Source: SAR116 cluster bacterium
Lineage (GTDB): Bacteria > Pseudomonadota > Alphaproteobacteria > Puniceispirillales > UBA1172
Reading direction: 5' to 3'
Assembly: GCA_002691725.1 (NCBI GenBank)
Contig: NZIT01000089.1
Span: forward strand, 14,776 to 36,745
Length of the DNA: 21,970 nt
Of the stretch, positions 14,245-20,679 are shown in pieces. Position numbers and translations under genes: made by a program. The notes below the pieces were generated by a model, which saw only the letters and a program-made list of their open reading frames with translations, did no database searches and had not been told where the DNA came from. The stretch's first letter is position 1, and each line of letters begins with the position of its first letter.

Positions 14245-15339
14245 ATGCCAAGTTCCATTGATAACTATCTCACCGGTCAATCTGCTGTTATGGCAGATTT
14301 GAAGCATATGGTTGAGATGGTTGCGCCAACCGCTTCTACGGTGCTGGTGCTTGGCGAAACAGGAACGGGTAAAGAAATGGTCAGCCGCGCCATTCATCAC
14401 TCGTCAGGGCGCAATGGTGATTTGATCTCAGTTAATTGCGCCGCCATCCCGTCAGAATTGCTAGAATCAGAGCTTTTTGGCCATGAGAAGGGCGCTTTCA
14501 CCGGTGCTGAAAAGCCGCGGCAAGGGCGGTTTGAGATGGCTAATGGCGGAACATTATTTCTGGATGAGATTGGTGACATGCCATTGTCATTGCAATCCAA
14601 GCTATTGCGAGCGCTAGAGGATAGAACCATTCAAAGGGTTGGTGGCGGCAAGGATATTGAGGTCGATTTCAGGCTGGTATGTGCAACGCATCAGAACTTG
14701 AAATCAAAAGTGGATGAAGGCAGTTTTCGGGCTGACCTTTATTATCGGATTAATGTTTTTCCTGTTCAATTACCAACGCTGGCTGAGCGAAAAGTTGATC
14801 TGCCAGTCTTAATAAAGGCGATTATGGATCATATGAAAGCGCATGGTGACCTGCCTCATTTTCAATTTGATGAGGAGGCTGTTGCTGAAATGATGCGCTA
14901 TTCCTGGCCAGGCAATGTGCGTGAATTGCGTAATGTGCTTGAGCGGGCGCAAGTGCTGTTTCCGGGGAAAACCATTAACGCTACCGAGGTTCGTGAAAAC
15001 TTGTTAAGGATGAAAGCGCCGAAAAAAGAACAAGAAGCCGATTTTCTCTGGCAGGCGACGGCTGATCTGGGTGATCCGCTTTCCGCAGGTGGTGACGCTC
15101 TGGACAAACCAGCATTGCCGCATCCGTCCGATTATCGGGATTGGTTTGCCTATTTTGATGATATTGATTTGCGCCGCCATCTCCAAGATATCGAAGTGAT
15201 TTTAATAGAGGCCGCTTTGGAGAAGCATGAAGGCATGGTAAGTCGGGCGGCAGATACGCTAAAGCTGCGGCGAACGACCTTAATCGAAAAAATGCGTAAA
15301 TATGTAATTGAGAAACCCGCCGCCATGCCTGACGATTGA
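14245..15339 (+). CDS. Sigma-54 activator with Fis-type DNA-binding domain, no receiver (FleQ-like)
   Basis: A sigma-54-dependent activator, probably the master regulator of this flagellar set. In the 364 residues, the AAA+ domain begins almost at the N-terminus: Walker A GETGTGKE (37-44), GAFTGA contact loop (83-88), Walker B G-G-T-L-F-L-D-E-I (101-109), F-R-A-D-L-Y-Y-R-I (161-169), WPGNVREL (221-228). A variable linker follows (about 255-305), then a C-terminal Fis-type helix-turn-helix (about 327-353) reading S-R-A-A-D-T-L-K-L-R-R-T-T-L-I-E-K-M-R-K-Y, which resembles the FleQ/FlrA end. No receiver or FleQ N-terminal domain is present; an in-frame stop at 14230 excludes a longer ATG-started form. 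It is divergent from the partner activator. Compare FleQ of Rhodobacter sphaeroides, also short. Confidence 0.92.
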   Translation: MPSSIDNYLTGQSAVMADLKHMVEMVAPTASTVLVLGETGTGKEMVSRAIHHSSGRNGDLISVNCAAIPSELLESELFGHEKGAFTGAEKPRQGRFEMANGGTLFLDEIGDMPLSLQSKLLRALEDRTIQRVGGGKDIEVDFRLVCATHQNLKSKVDEGSFRADLYYRINVFPVQLPTLAERKVDLPVLIKAIMDHMKAHGDLPHFQFDEEAVAEMMRYSWPGNVRELRNVLERAQVLFPGKTINATEVRENLLRMKAPKKEQEADFLWQATADLGDPLSAGGDALDKPALPHPSDYRDWFAYFDDIDLRRHLQDIEVILIEAALEKHEGMVSRAADTLKLRRTTLIEKMRKYVIEKPAAMPDD

Positions 15340-15356
15340 GCGATCAGTCCATTAGT

Positions 15357-15647
15357 TTACCGATAACCCTGAAGCCGTTTCATATTCTTGGCTGTCCGAG
15401 CATTGAGGTCAATCATCGCACGTTCAATGGTCTTAATCTCAGATTTAACCCCGTTGAGTACATTTTCCAGTTGTTCTAACTGTGCCGTGGAAAGCGGCCC
15501 GACAAAAGCTTTAAGAGCATTAAGAATCTGCTGCCTGGACGCATCCAGACTAAGCGCAACATTAAAATCTGAGTTGTCGATTGCGCTGGCAATATTGTAA
15601 TTAATCTTCTCTATATCATTAATCATATGGCTAGCTTGATTGCTCAT
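15357..15647 (-). CDS. Small helical protein after fliS, probable FliT-like chaperone
   Basis: A 96-residue, fully helical-looking, soluble protein with no membrane segment or signal peptide. It lies 19 bases downstream of fliS with a good GGGAG ribosome site, so it is cotranscribed with it. Its pattern (A-I-D-N-S-D-F-N-V-A-L-S-L-D-A-S-R-Q-Q-I-L-N-A-L, then a second amphipathic helix with Lys/Arg at the end) resembles FliT-type proteins, where a helix with an x-x-R-Q-x-[LI]-[LI]-x-x-L motif follows an acidic turn. FliT is the FliD chaperone and is encoded after fliS in many bacteria. Sequence similarity is too weak for certainty; another small export chaperone is the alternative. Its 3' end faces the FleQ-like gene only 17 bases away. 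Confidence 0.6.
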   Translation of the reverse strand: MSNQASHMINDIEKINYNIASAIDNSDFNVALSLDASRQQILNALKAFVGPLSTAQLEQLENVLNGVKSEIKTIERAMIDLNARTAKNMKRLQGYR

Positions 15648-15666
15648 CTTTGGACTCCCTTATGGT

Positions 15667-16116
15667 TTATTCACTTTCGCCTTTTTGCATATTGGGCTGG
15701 ACATTTGGCTGCATATCAGGCTGGACGCCTTGGCGGCTTAACTGGTGCCAGGCGTCACGGATCTCATCGAGGGCGGCAATGGCTTTTTGGCTTCCATCTA
15801 TCGTTTTTTCTTTCCAGTCTTGAAGCAGTTGCTGTCTGCCATATTCATATAGCCGGAAAAGGTTATCCGCGATATCACCACCATCTTCAAAGTTAAGATT
15901 GGATTGAAGCGCATAGATAATCGTCAGAGAGCGACTAAACTGCCGAGATTTAGTTTCAGGAATACCGGTTTTTGGATCACTGTGTTTGACAAAATCCTGC
16001 ATGGATCGGATTAATTCATCAAAAAGCAAGGCAACGATGGCAACAGGATCATTGCCTTCTACCACATTGGTATGATCAGATTTGGTATAGGCTTCCATCA
16101 TTTTTTTTACAGACAT
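15667..16116 (-). CDS. fliS: Flagellin export chaperone FliS
   Basis: FliS binds the flagellin C-terminus in the cytoplasm and keeps subunits unpolymerised until export. The 149-residue product has the FliS four-helix pattern: M-x-A-Y near the start (M-M-E-A-Y-T), then a loop and A-I-V-A-L-L-F-D-E-L-I-R, matching the family P-x-x-[LI]-[IV]-x-x-L-Y-[ED]-x-x-[LI]. The middle has R-S-L-T-I-I-Y-A-L-Q-S-N-L-N-F-E-D-G-G-D-I-A-D-N-L-F-R-L-Y-E-Y, matching L-x-x-S-L-[DN]-x-x-x-G-G-x-[IL]-[AS]-x-N-L-x-x-L-Y. The last 20 residues are an unusual Q-P-[DN]-[MV] repeat tail. The ATG has a GAGGA site ten bases upstream. A TATAAT at 16158-16163 on the minus strand may be its -10. Confidence 0.92.
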   Translation of the reverse strand: MSVKKMMEAYTKSDHTNVVEGNDPVAIVALLFDELIRSMQDFVKHSDPKTGIPETKSRQFSRSLTIIYALQSNLNFEDGGDIADNLFRLYEYGRQQLLQDWKEKTIDGSQKAIAALDEIRDAWHQLSRQGVQPDMQPNVQPNMQKGESE

Positions 16117-16157
16117 GCGTTAAATCCTCATAAGGCTTCCCTTTTCGCCCTTAATAT

Positions 16158-16163
16158 ATTATA
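16158..16163 (-). promoter_or_regulatory. Possible -10 element for fliS
   Basis: TATAAT on the minus strand, about 42 bases before the fliS ATG, in a very AT-rich 55-base gap. No acceptable -35 box is seen at 16-18 bases, and no sigma-54 motif was found here, so this is only a candidate. Confidence 0.3.
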
Positions 16164-16171
16164 TCTATATT

Positions 16172-16522
16172 ATGGTATTGCCCGCTTTTACACAAACCTC
16201 ACCTGTTATGCCAATCGCAGATACGCTGGCAATTCAGCCTATTTCTGCAAATTCTGTGCCATCACAGCGGCAAACCGCCTATGGCTTAGACGCTATTGGC
16301 GTGACGCAAAATCAGCATCGTGAGATGAGACGCCAACCAGCAACAGTGATCAGCCATCCACGGCTAGCGCCTTCAGGCGTCACAAGTGAGCAATATGTTT
16401 CCGCTAGAGCGGCGCTGTCACCGGGGTTTTTGCATCATATGGCGGCAACAAAAATTGCTCGCATTTCCAATTTATACGCCGATACACCACGGTTTTCCGC
16501 ACAGATCGATATCCTCGCCTAA
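16172..16522 (+). CDS. Small hypothetical protein, not recognised
   Basis: An open frame of 116 codons fills most of the 432-base gap between fliS and the ClC gene. The product is Ala/Pro/Gln/Arg-rich, without a membrane segment or convincing signal peptide. Its C-terminal half (S-A-R-A-A-L-S-P-G-F-L-H-H-M-A-A-T-K-I-A-R-I-S-N-L-Y-A) looks helical and ordered. Codon choice resembles the neighbouring genes. No good ribosome site precedes the ATG at 16172 or a second one at 16208 (residue 13), which weakens the case. It is divergent from fliS and convergent with the ClC gene. I cannot assign a family; it could be a small lineage-specific flagellar protein or a spurious frame. Confidence 0.45.
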   Translation: MVLPAFTQTSPVMPIADTLAIQPISANSVPSQRQTAYGLDAIGVTQNQHREMRRQPATVISHPRLAPSGVTSEQYVSARAALSPGFLHHMAATKIARISNLYADTPRFSAQIDILA

Positions 16523-16548
16523 CAGACATATCGCATCATCGCCTGGCG

Positions 16549-18279
16549 TTATGACCGCTCCAGATCGGTGATGCGGTTTTGTGTGCTTAAATAAAGTCCA
16601 AAGATATCGCCTTCGGTCACAACCCCAAGTAATTCCTCTTTATCACGATCAATCACCGGAATAGATTCGCCAACAAAAGTGCTGGCAATTTCAATCGCCT
16701 GCATCAATGAGGCATCATGTTTGATAGAAATTGCCGCCGTATCTGCCGCCGCAGTTAGGCTAATATCATCGGGCTGCTGAAGCAGCTCATGCAAGGTTAA
16801 TTTACCAATAAACCGTTTCTCATCAAGCAGATAACTTTCACTAACTGCATTAGCAATCATCCGCTCGACGACATCAGATTTGCTGTCAGATTGATGGGCG
16901 GTGACAAAATCATCACTAACCAGATCACGGACAGGGATTTCCATCATTTCCAAATGCCCGCGACCTTGTGAGATATCAATGCCGCGATCAAGCAACTGCT
17001 TGTCAAAAAAGGAATGGCTGTAAATATGATGGCTCACCAGCGCGGCGGTGACAACGCTTAACATGGCGGCAAGGGCATAATCATAATTCATGGTCATTTC
17101 AAGCATGATGAGGACACCCGAAACCGGGGCGCCAATCACCGCGCTTGCGACCGCCGCCATCCCGCATACCACCATGACAGGGCCGCTGACCATAATCCCC
17201 ATGCCAGCAAGCAGTTTCTGGATACTGGCGCCAGCCGCCGCGCCAATAAATAGCGCGGGTGAGAAGATGCCGCCAAAAAACCCCATGCTTAGACACAATG
17301 CTGTCATCACGGCTTTGGCAACCAATATGGTGAGCAGCATAGCTAATCCCAACTCCATATTGAGCATATCAAGAACAACGCCTGTGCCGAGGCCAAGGAT
17401 TTGCGGCAGCACCATGCCGACTAATCCGGTTAAGATGGCGCCAAGAAAGAGCAATTGTGATGGCGTCAGGCCTGTCTTTCCAACAAGCCTTATGCCATGG
17501 CGCAAGCCCATCATGTAAAGCGCCGCAATGATGCCAAAGATCGGCCCGGCGATGAGCGCGATTGGCAGAACCTCAACTAAATTGATATCAGGCACACCGG
17601 CAAAAGCGCGACTATCCCCAAAAATCCATTTGCTCATGCCGGCGGAAGTAATGCTGGCAATGGCGATGGGGGTGACGGTGCGGACTGAAAAATGGCGTAA
17701 TATCGCTTCATGGGCAAAGACAACGCCAGCGACAGGGGCGTTAAATCCGGCGGCAATGGCGCTGGCAACACCGCATCCGATAAAGATATCTGTGGTGAGG
17801 CGGCCGCCGGTGATTTGCCGTGCGAAGCTGCCTATTGTTGCGCCAAAATGCACTAGAGGGCCGTATTGTCCGACTGAGGCGCCGCCACTTGCCGACACGA
17901 ATGCCGCCAGGGTCGAGCCAAATCCAGCTTTGACATCAAGTTCGTTATCGGTGCGGTGAGCGGCATAAATACTATCGCCGGGGCCGTGCCAGCGGCTGAT
18001 GGAAAAGACGCGCCTGATGATAATGATCAACACCGCCGCCACTAGCATGGCTAGCAGAGGCGTCAGCGACAGCATGCTATCACCCACGCTATCACCAAGG
18101 CTGAATTGGAACCAGGTCAGGGCTTCGCGCATCTGGGTAATCTTGCCAACACCAATGACAAATCCGTTGGTGACAAAGGCCATGAGCAGACCAAACCCAA
18201 CCCCCGTGATGATGAGATAAACAAGCATCTGTATCAATTCAGTGACAGCTTGGCCAGATGCAAGAGGGCGTTGGGACAT
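16549..18279 (-). CDS. ClC-family anion channel/transporter with two CBS domains, atypical gate residue
   Basis: A membrane protein that moves chloride or another anion. The 576 residues comprise a ClC core (about 15-430, many membrane helices) and a C-terminal pair of CBS domains (about 447-500 and 515-570; V-V-T-E-G-D-I-F-G is the typical CBS end). Signature motifs are present but altered: G-Q-Y-G-P (137-141) replaces G-[KR]-E-G-P, so Tyr139 stands where the gating Glu148 of E. coli ClC-ec1 lies; G-I-F-S-P (337-341) fits G-x-F-x-P; Tyr420 in H-H-I-Y-S-H matches the central Tyr445; H-E-A-I (190-193) appears to lack the intracellular proton Glu203. I infer a channel rather than a proton exchanger. 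A sigma-70-like promoter precedes it. It interrupts the flagellar cluster. Confidence 0.9.
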   Translation of the reverse strand: MSQRPLASGQAVTELIQMLVYLIITGVGFGLLMAFVTNGFVIGVGKITQMREALTWFQFSLGDSVGDSMLSLTPLLAMLVAAVLIIIIRRVFSISRWHGPGDSIYAAHRTDNELDVKAGFGSTLAAFVSASGGASVGQYGPLVHFGATIGSFARQITGGRLTTDIFIGCGVASAIAAGFNAPVAGVVFAHEAILRHFSVRTVTPIAIASITSAGMSKWIFGDSRAFAGVPDINLVEVLPIALIAGPIFGIIAALYMMGLRHGIRLVGKTGLTPSQLLFLGAILTGLVGMVLPQILGLGTGVVLDMLNMELGLAMLLTILVAKAVMTALCLSMGFFGGIFSPALFIGAAAGASIQKLLAGMGIMVSGPVMVVCGMAAVASAVIGAPVSGVLIMLEMTMNYDYALAAMLSVVTAALVSHHIYSHSFFDKQLLDRGIDISQGRGHLEMMEIPVRDLVSDDFVTAHQSDSKSDVVERMIANAVSESYLLDEKRFIGKLTLHELLQQPDDISLTAAADTAAISIKHDASLMQAIEIASTFVGESIPVIDRDKEELLGVVTEGDIFGLYLSTQNRITDLERS

Positions 18280-18314
18280 AAGGAAAACCTGCTAAAATCG
18301 TATAATACAGATTT

Positions 18315-18343
18315 AGTATAGTAAAATATTAAGGTTTCGGCAA
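18315..18343 (-). promoter_or_regulatory. Sigma-70-like promoter for the ClC gene
   Basis: On the minus strand TTGCCG (18338-18343) and TATACT (18315-18320) are separated by 17 bases: 4 of 6 and 5 of 6 matches to the -35 and -10 consensus. It lies about 36 bases upstream of the ATG at 18279. The housekeeping-type promoter contrasts with the sigma-54 promoters of the flagellar genes. Confidence 0.5.
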
Positions 18344-18345
18344 AA

Positions 18346-18360
18346 GGGTATAATTTTTGC
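18346..18360 (+). promoter_or_regulatory. Candidate sigma-54 promoter upstream of fliD
   Basis: GGGTATAATTTTTGC keeps the essential GG and GC at exact 10-base spacing and a perfect TTTGC -12 side, but the -24 side is poor (3 of 6). The stretch also contains a TATAAT with no good -35 box. The predicted sigma-54 start is near 18372, about 32 bases before the fliD ATG. Confidence 0.5.
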
Positions 18361-18403
18361 AAGCAATATGTCGTTCTAAAAGATAGAAATAGGGACGACA
18401 ACA

Positions 18404-20023
18404 ATGGTAACTGATTATCTAAGCGCTCTAAATGTTGGCAGTGGGCTCAATACGACTGAGATTATTGACTCATTGGTTAATGCTGACATTGTTCCCAAGC
18501 AAGATATTATCAATAACAAGATTGATGAGCGGACAGTCAGTATTTCAGCGCTTGGTCAGACGCAAACAGATTTGACAAGCTTTGATACAAATCTGAGCGC
18601 CATTGAAGGCATGACAGGGCTAACGGCCAGCTCATCCGGAACGGCCGTATCTATTGCCGTCACCGACAGTTCTATCGCTAATGAGTTTACCCATGATATT
18701 GAGATTTCCAATATCGCGACAGCGCAGACGTTGGTTTTTGATGGCTTTACAAGTGAAGATGATGAATTGGGCGCAGGCTCACTGGCGATCTCTTTCGGGA
18801 CATGGAGCGGCGGCAGTTTCACCCAGAACTCAGCCTCAAGCCAAACCATAACCATAAGTGATGGATCAGACACGCTGGCCGATGTCAGAAATGCGATTAA
18901 TGATGCGGATATTGGCCTGACCGCATCAATTATTCAGGTCGATACATCATCATATAGCCTGATGATTAAGGCCTCAACAGGGCTTGATAACGCTATTCAA
19001 ATGGTGGCAACGGAAACCGTCAACGGCACTGGATTGGCTGATCTGGATTATAGCAGCTTTGACAGCGATACTGAACTGGTGGCAGCGTTAGATGCGTCGT
19101 TTACGCTGGATGGAATTGACATCACGCGGGATACCAACACGATTACTGATCTGCTTGATGGCATGACACTTACCTTGAATGCGGCGACAAGCTCAGCTGA
19201 AACCATTGCATCGTCTTATAGCTCAAGCGAGGCGTTTACGGTCATGCAGGCTCTAGTCGATGAAATTAATACACTAGGCTCATCATTGCGGGCGTTATCG
19301 CAAAGAGGGCTGAACGGGGCAGAGGACGGGCCGCTAGTTGGTGATCCGATCATTGCCAAGCTGCTAAGCTCATTACGGACAGTGACCACAGATGCGATTA
19401 ATGGGTTTGGTAATGATGCTGTGTATATGGCGACGTTTGGTGTTCAGACGCTAAAAGATGGTAGCATTACCCTTGATGAAGACACCTTTGTCGATGCCTT
19501 TGATGACGACCCGACCAGCTTTGCTGCTATGGTCATGGATCGATTTACCGCCTCGACATCAAGCGTTGAAGTATCCGTTACAGGGACAGATTGGGTAGGC
19601 GGCGCATATGATCTGGTCTACACGGATGCCAGTGACGTGACCATAGATAGTGTTGCTATGACACAATCAGGTACGGTTTATACATCATCTTCTGGATCAA
19701 CCGATGGTCTGATTCTCGATATTGGCTCGAATGTAAGCTCTGCCACGGTATATCTAGGCCGCAGTGCGCTTTCGGCGTTGCGCTTAAGTATCGCCGATTA
19801 TCTGATAACAAGTAGTGATATTGATGATAAAATATCAAGCTATACCGATGATGTGTCCGATTATGAAATGGATTTAGATGTGCTTTCGGAGCGTATGGAA
19901 ACCTTGCGGGACAGCTACACGCAACGCTTTAGTTCAATGAACGCGGTGCTTGAAAGCTCAAAGTCATCAGGAACGTTCCTAACAAACATGATGGATGCAT
20001 GGAAAAATAATCTGAAAAGCTAG
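18404..20023 (+). CDS. fliD: Flagellar filament cap protein FliD
   Basis: FliD (HAP2) is the secreted cap that folds flagellin subunits at the filament tip. The 539-residue product begins D-Y-L-S-A-L-N-V-G-S-G-L-N-T-T-E-I-I-D-S-L-V-N-A-D, the classic FliD N-terminus (G-[SI]-G-L-[DN]-x-x-x-I-[IV]-x-x-L-x-x-A), followed by a helical segment to about residue 65. A Ser/Thr/Asp-rich central body follows, containing I-S-D-G-S-D-T-L-A-D-V-R-N-A-I-N-D-A-D-I-G-L-T-A-S-I (FliD repeat type). The C-terminal helical D0 part has the characteristic Y-x-x-x-F-S-x-M-N-x-x-[ILV] (R-F-S-S-M-N-A-V-L) near residues 507-517. AGGGA precedes the ATG. Its chaperone is probably the FliT-like gene at 15357. Confidence 0.94.
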   Translation: MVTDYLSALNVGSGLNTTEIIDSLVNADIVPKQDIINNKIDERTVSISALGQTQTDLTSFDTNLSAIEGMTGLTASSSGTAVSIAVTDSSIANEFTHDIEISNIATAQTLVFDGFTSEDDELGAGSLAISFGTWSGGSFTQNSASSQTITISDGSDTLADVRNAINDADIGLTASIIQVDTSSYSLMIKASTGLDNAIQMVATETVNGTGLADLDYSSFDSDTELVAALDASFTLDGIDITRDTNTITDLLDGMTLTLNAATSSAETIASSYSSSEAFTVMQALVDEINTLGSSLRALSQRGLNGAEDGPLVGDPIIAKLLSSLRTVTTDAINGFGNDAVYMATFGVQTLKDGSITLDEDTFVDAFDDDPTSFAAMVMDRFTASTSSVEVSVTGTDWVGGAYDLVYTDASDVTIDSVAMTQSGTVYTSSSGSTDGLILDIGSNVSSATVYLGRSALSALRLSIADYLITSSDIDDKISSYTDDVSDYEMDLDVLSERMETLRDSYTQRFSSMNAVLESSKSSGTFLTNMMDAWKNNLKS

Positions 20024-20032
20024 TGTTGACAG

Positions 20033-20069
20033 GAAAGCGTTAAAATAAATCCAACAGGCTGACGCTTTC
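20033..20069. terminator. Inverted repeat at the convergent fliD/hypothetical gene ends
   Basis: Perfect 8-base arms GAAAGCGT (20033-20040) and ACGCTTTC (20062-20069) around a 21-base loop, spanning the 16-base gap between fliD and the convergent gene. It could stop transcription from both sides, but the loop is long and no U-run follows, so it is a weak candidate. Confidence 0.3.
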
Positions 20070-20528
20070 TTCGAATAAAGGTTTCAGCTTAACAATATGG
20101 TCATCTGTCTCAAGAGCCCATCCTTTGGGCGCCGTTGGGACAATCTCTGATCTTAGACCAAATACATAGGCGCGGAATGATTTTAACGCTTCTTTGGGAT
20201 TGCTGTCTTTTGCTTTAACAGCGTCCTCTATCGTGCCAAACATGGATTTCATCTTACGCGGGCGATTGACGCCTTCGTGATAAAGCCGAAAATAGCAGAA
20301 ATTATTTAATAGAGTGACAGCCTGCTCGCCAGCTTCAATCTCCGCCAGGAACTCTATAATCTCTTGTGCAGTTTCAACAAAAACTTCTGGAGCCAGAGTT
20401 TCTGTATAAATTGTCTTAAGCCCATCTGAATATTTTTTACCAAATGCTTCAATACCCATCTCAGAAGATAGATACTCAGATGCGGTTCGCATAACGGCAA
20501 CTTCAAAAACCCAACTTGGAATAAACAT
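20040..20528 (-). CDS. Hypothetical protein between fliD and flagellin, not recognised
   Basis: A 162-residue soluble, mainly helical protein with no signal peptide or membrane segment and an acidic N-terminal half. The ATG at 20528 has an AAGGATG ribosome site eight bases upstream, and codon use fits the neighbours, so the gene is very likely real. It contains a conserved-looking aromatic stretch (N-N-F-C-Y-F-R-L-Y-H-E-G) and ends in a hydrophobic L-L-D-L-F. I do not recognise a family: it does not look like FlaF, FlbT, FlaG or FliW. It is transcribed against fliD and divergently from flagellin, and a 9-base palindrome lies in the shared upstream region. The placement suggests a link to filament genes, but that is inference. 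Confidence 0.78.
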   Translation of the reverse strand: MFIPSWVFEVAVMRTASEYLSSEMGIEAFGKKYSDGLKTIYTETLAPEVFVETAQEIIEFLAEIEAGEQAVTLLNNFCYFRLYHEGVNRPRKMKSMFGTIEDAVKAKDSNPKEALKSFRAYVFGLRSEIVPTAPKGWALETDDHIVKLKPLFEESVSLLDLF

Positions 20529-20549
20529 GGTATCATCCTTAACCTATGG

Positions 20550-20571
20550 TTAATAAGTAACGACTTATTAA
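20550..20571. promoter_or_regulatory. 9-base palindrome in the divergent region before flagellin
   Basis: Perfect arms TTAATAAGT and ACTTATTAA with an AACG centre. It lies 22 bases upstream of the hypothetical gene start and about 109 bases upstream of the flagellin start. The position fits an operator for either or both genes. A TTGATA-like box just beyond it on the minus strand would make it overlap a promoter for the hypothetical gene. Confidence 0.45.
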
Positions 20572-20679
20572 TAAAATATCAATTAATTTTAAAAAAAAAC
20601 AAGACTTGGCTAATCTTTTTTCTCATGTGTCGTTTACCATTTTGTCAGGCAGAAATGCCACCATATGAGGAGACGAAAA

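Noticed and set aside
14104..14400. A 98-codon minus-strand frame overlapping the divergent region and the activator start
   Set aside because: It covers the promoter region and the N-terminal coding part of the well-supported activator, with no ribosome site or family resemblance.
17090..17959. Two plus-strand open frames (142 and 143 codons) antisense to the ClC gene
   Set aside because: Both are mirror readings of the strongly supported ClC coding sequence, with no family resemblance or ribosome site.
20594..20625. Sigma-28-like match (TAAA then GGCTAATC) upstream of flagellin
   Set aside because: Only about half the -10 positions fit, and the A-tract makes a TAAA match meaningless.
20600..20632. 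TTGGCTAATC stretch as a sigma-54 -24 element for flagellin
   Set aside because: No GC occurs at the required ten-base distance; the bases there are TT.
20665..20679. Five extra N-terminal codons for flagellin from an ATG at 20665
   Set aside because: The GAGGAG ribosome site lies inside this stretch and the conserved flagellin N-terminus begins at the ATG at 20680.
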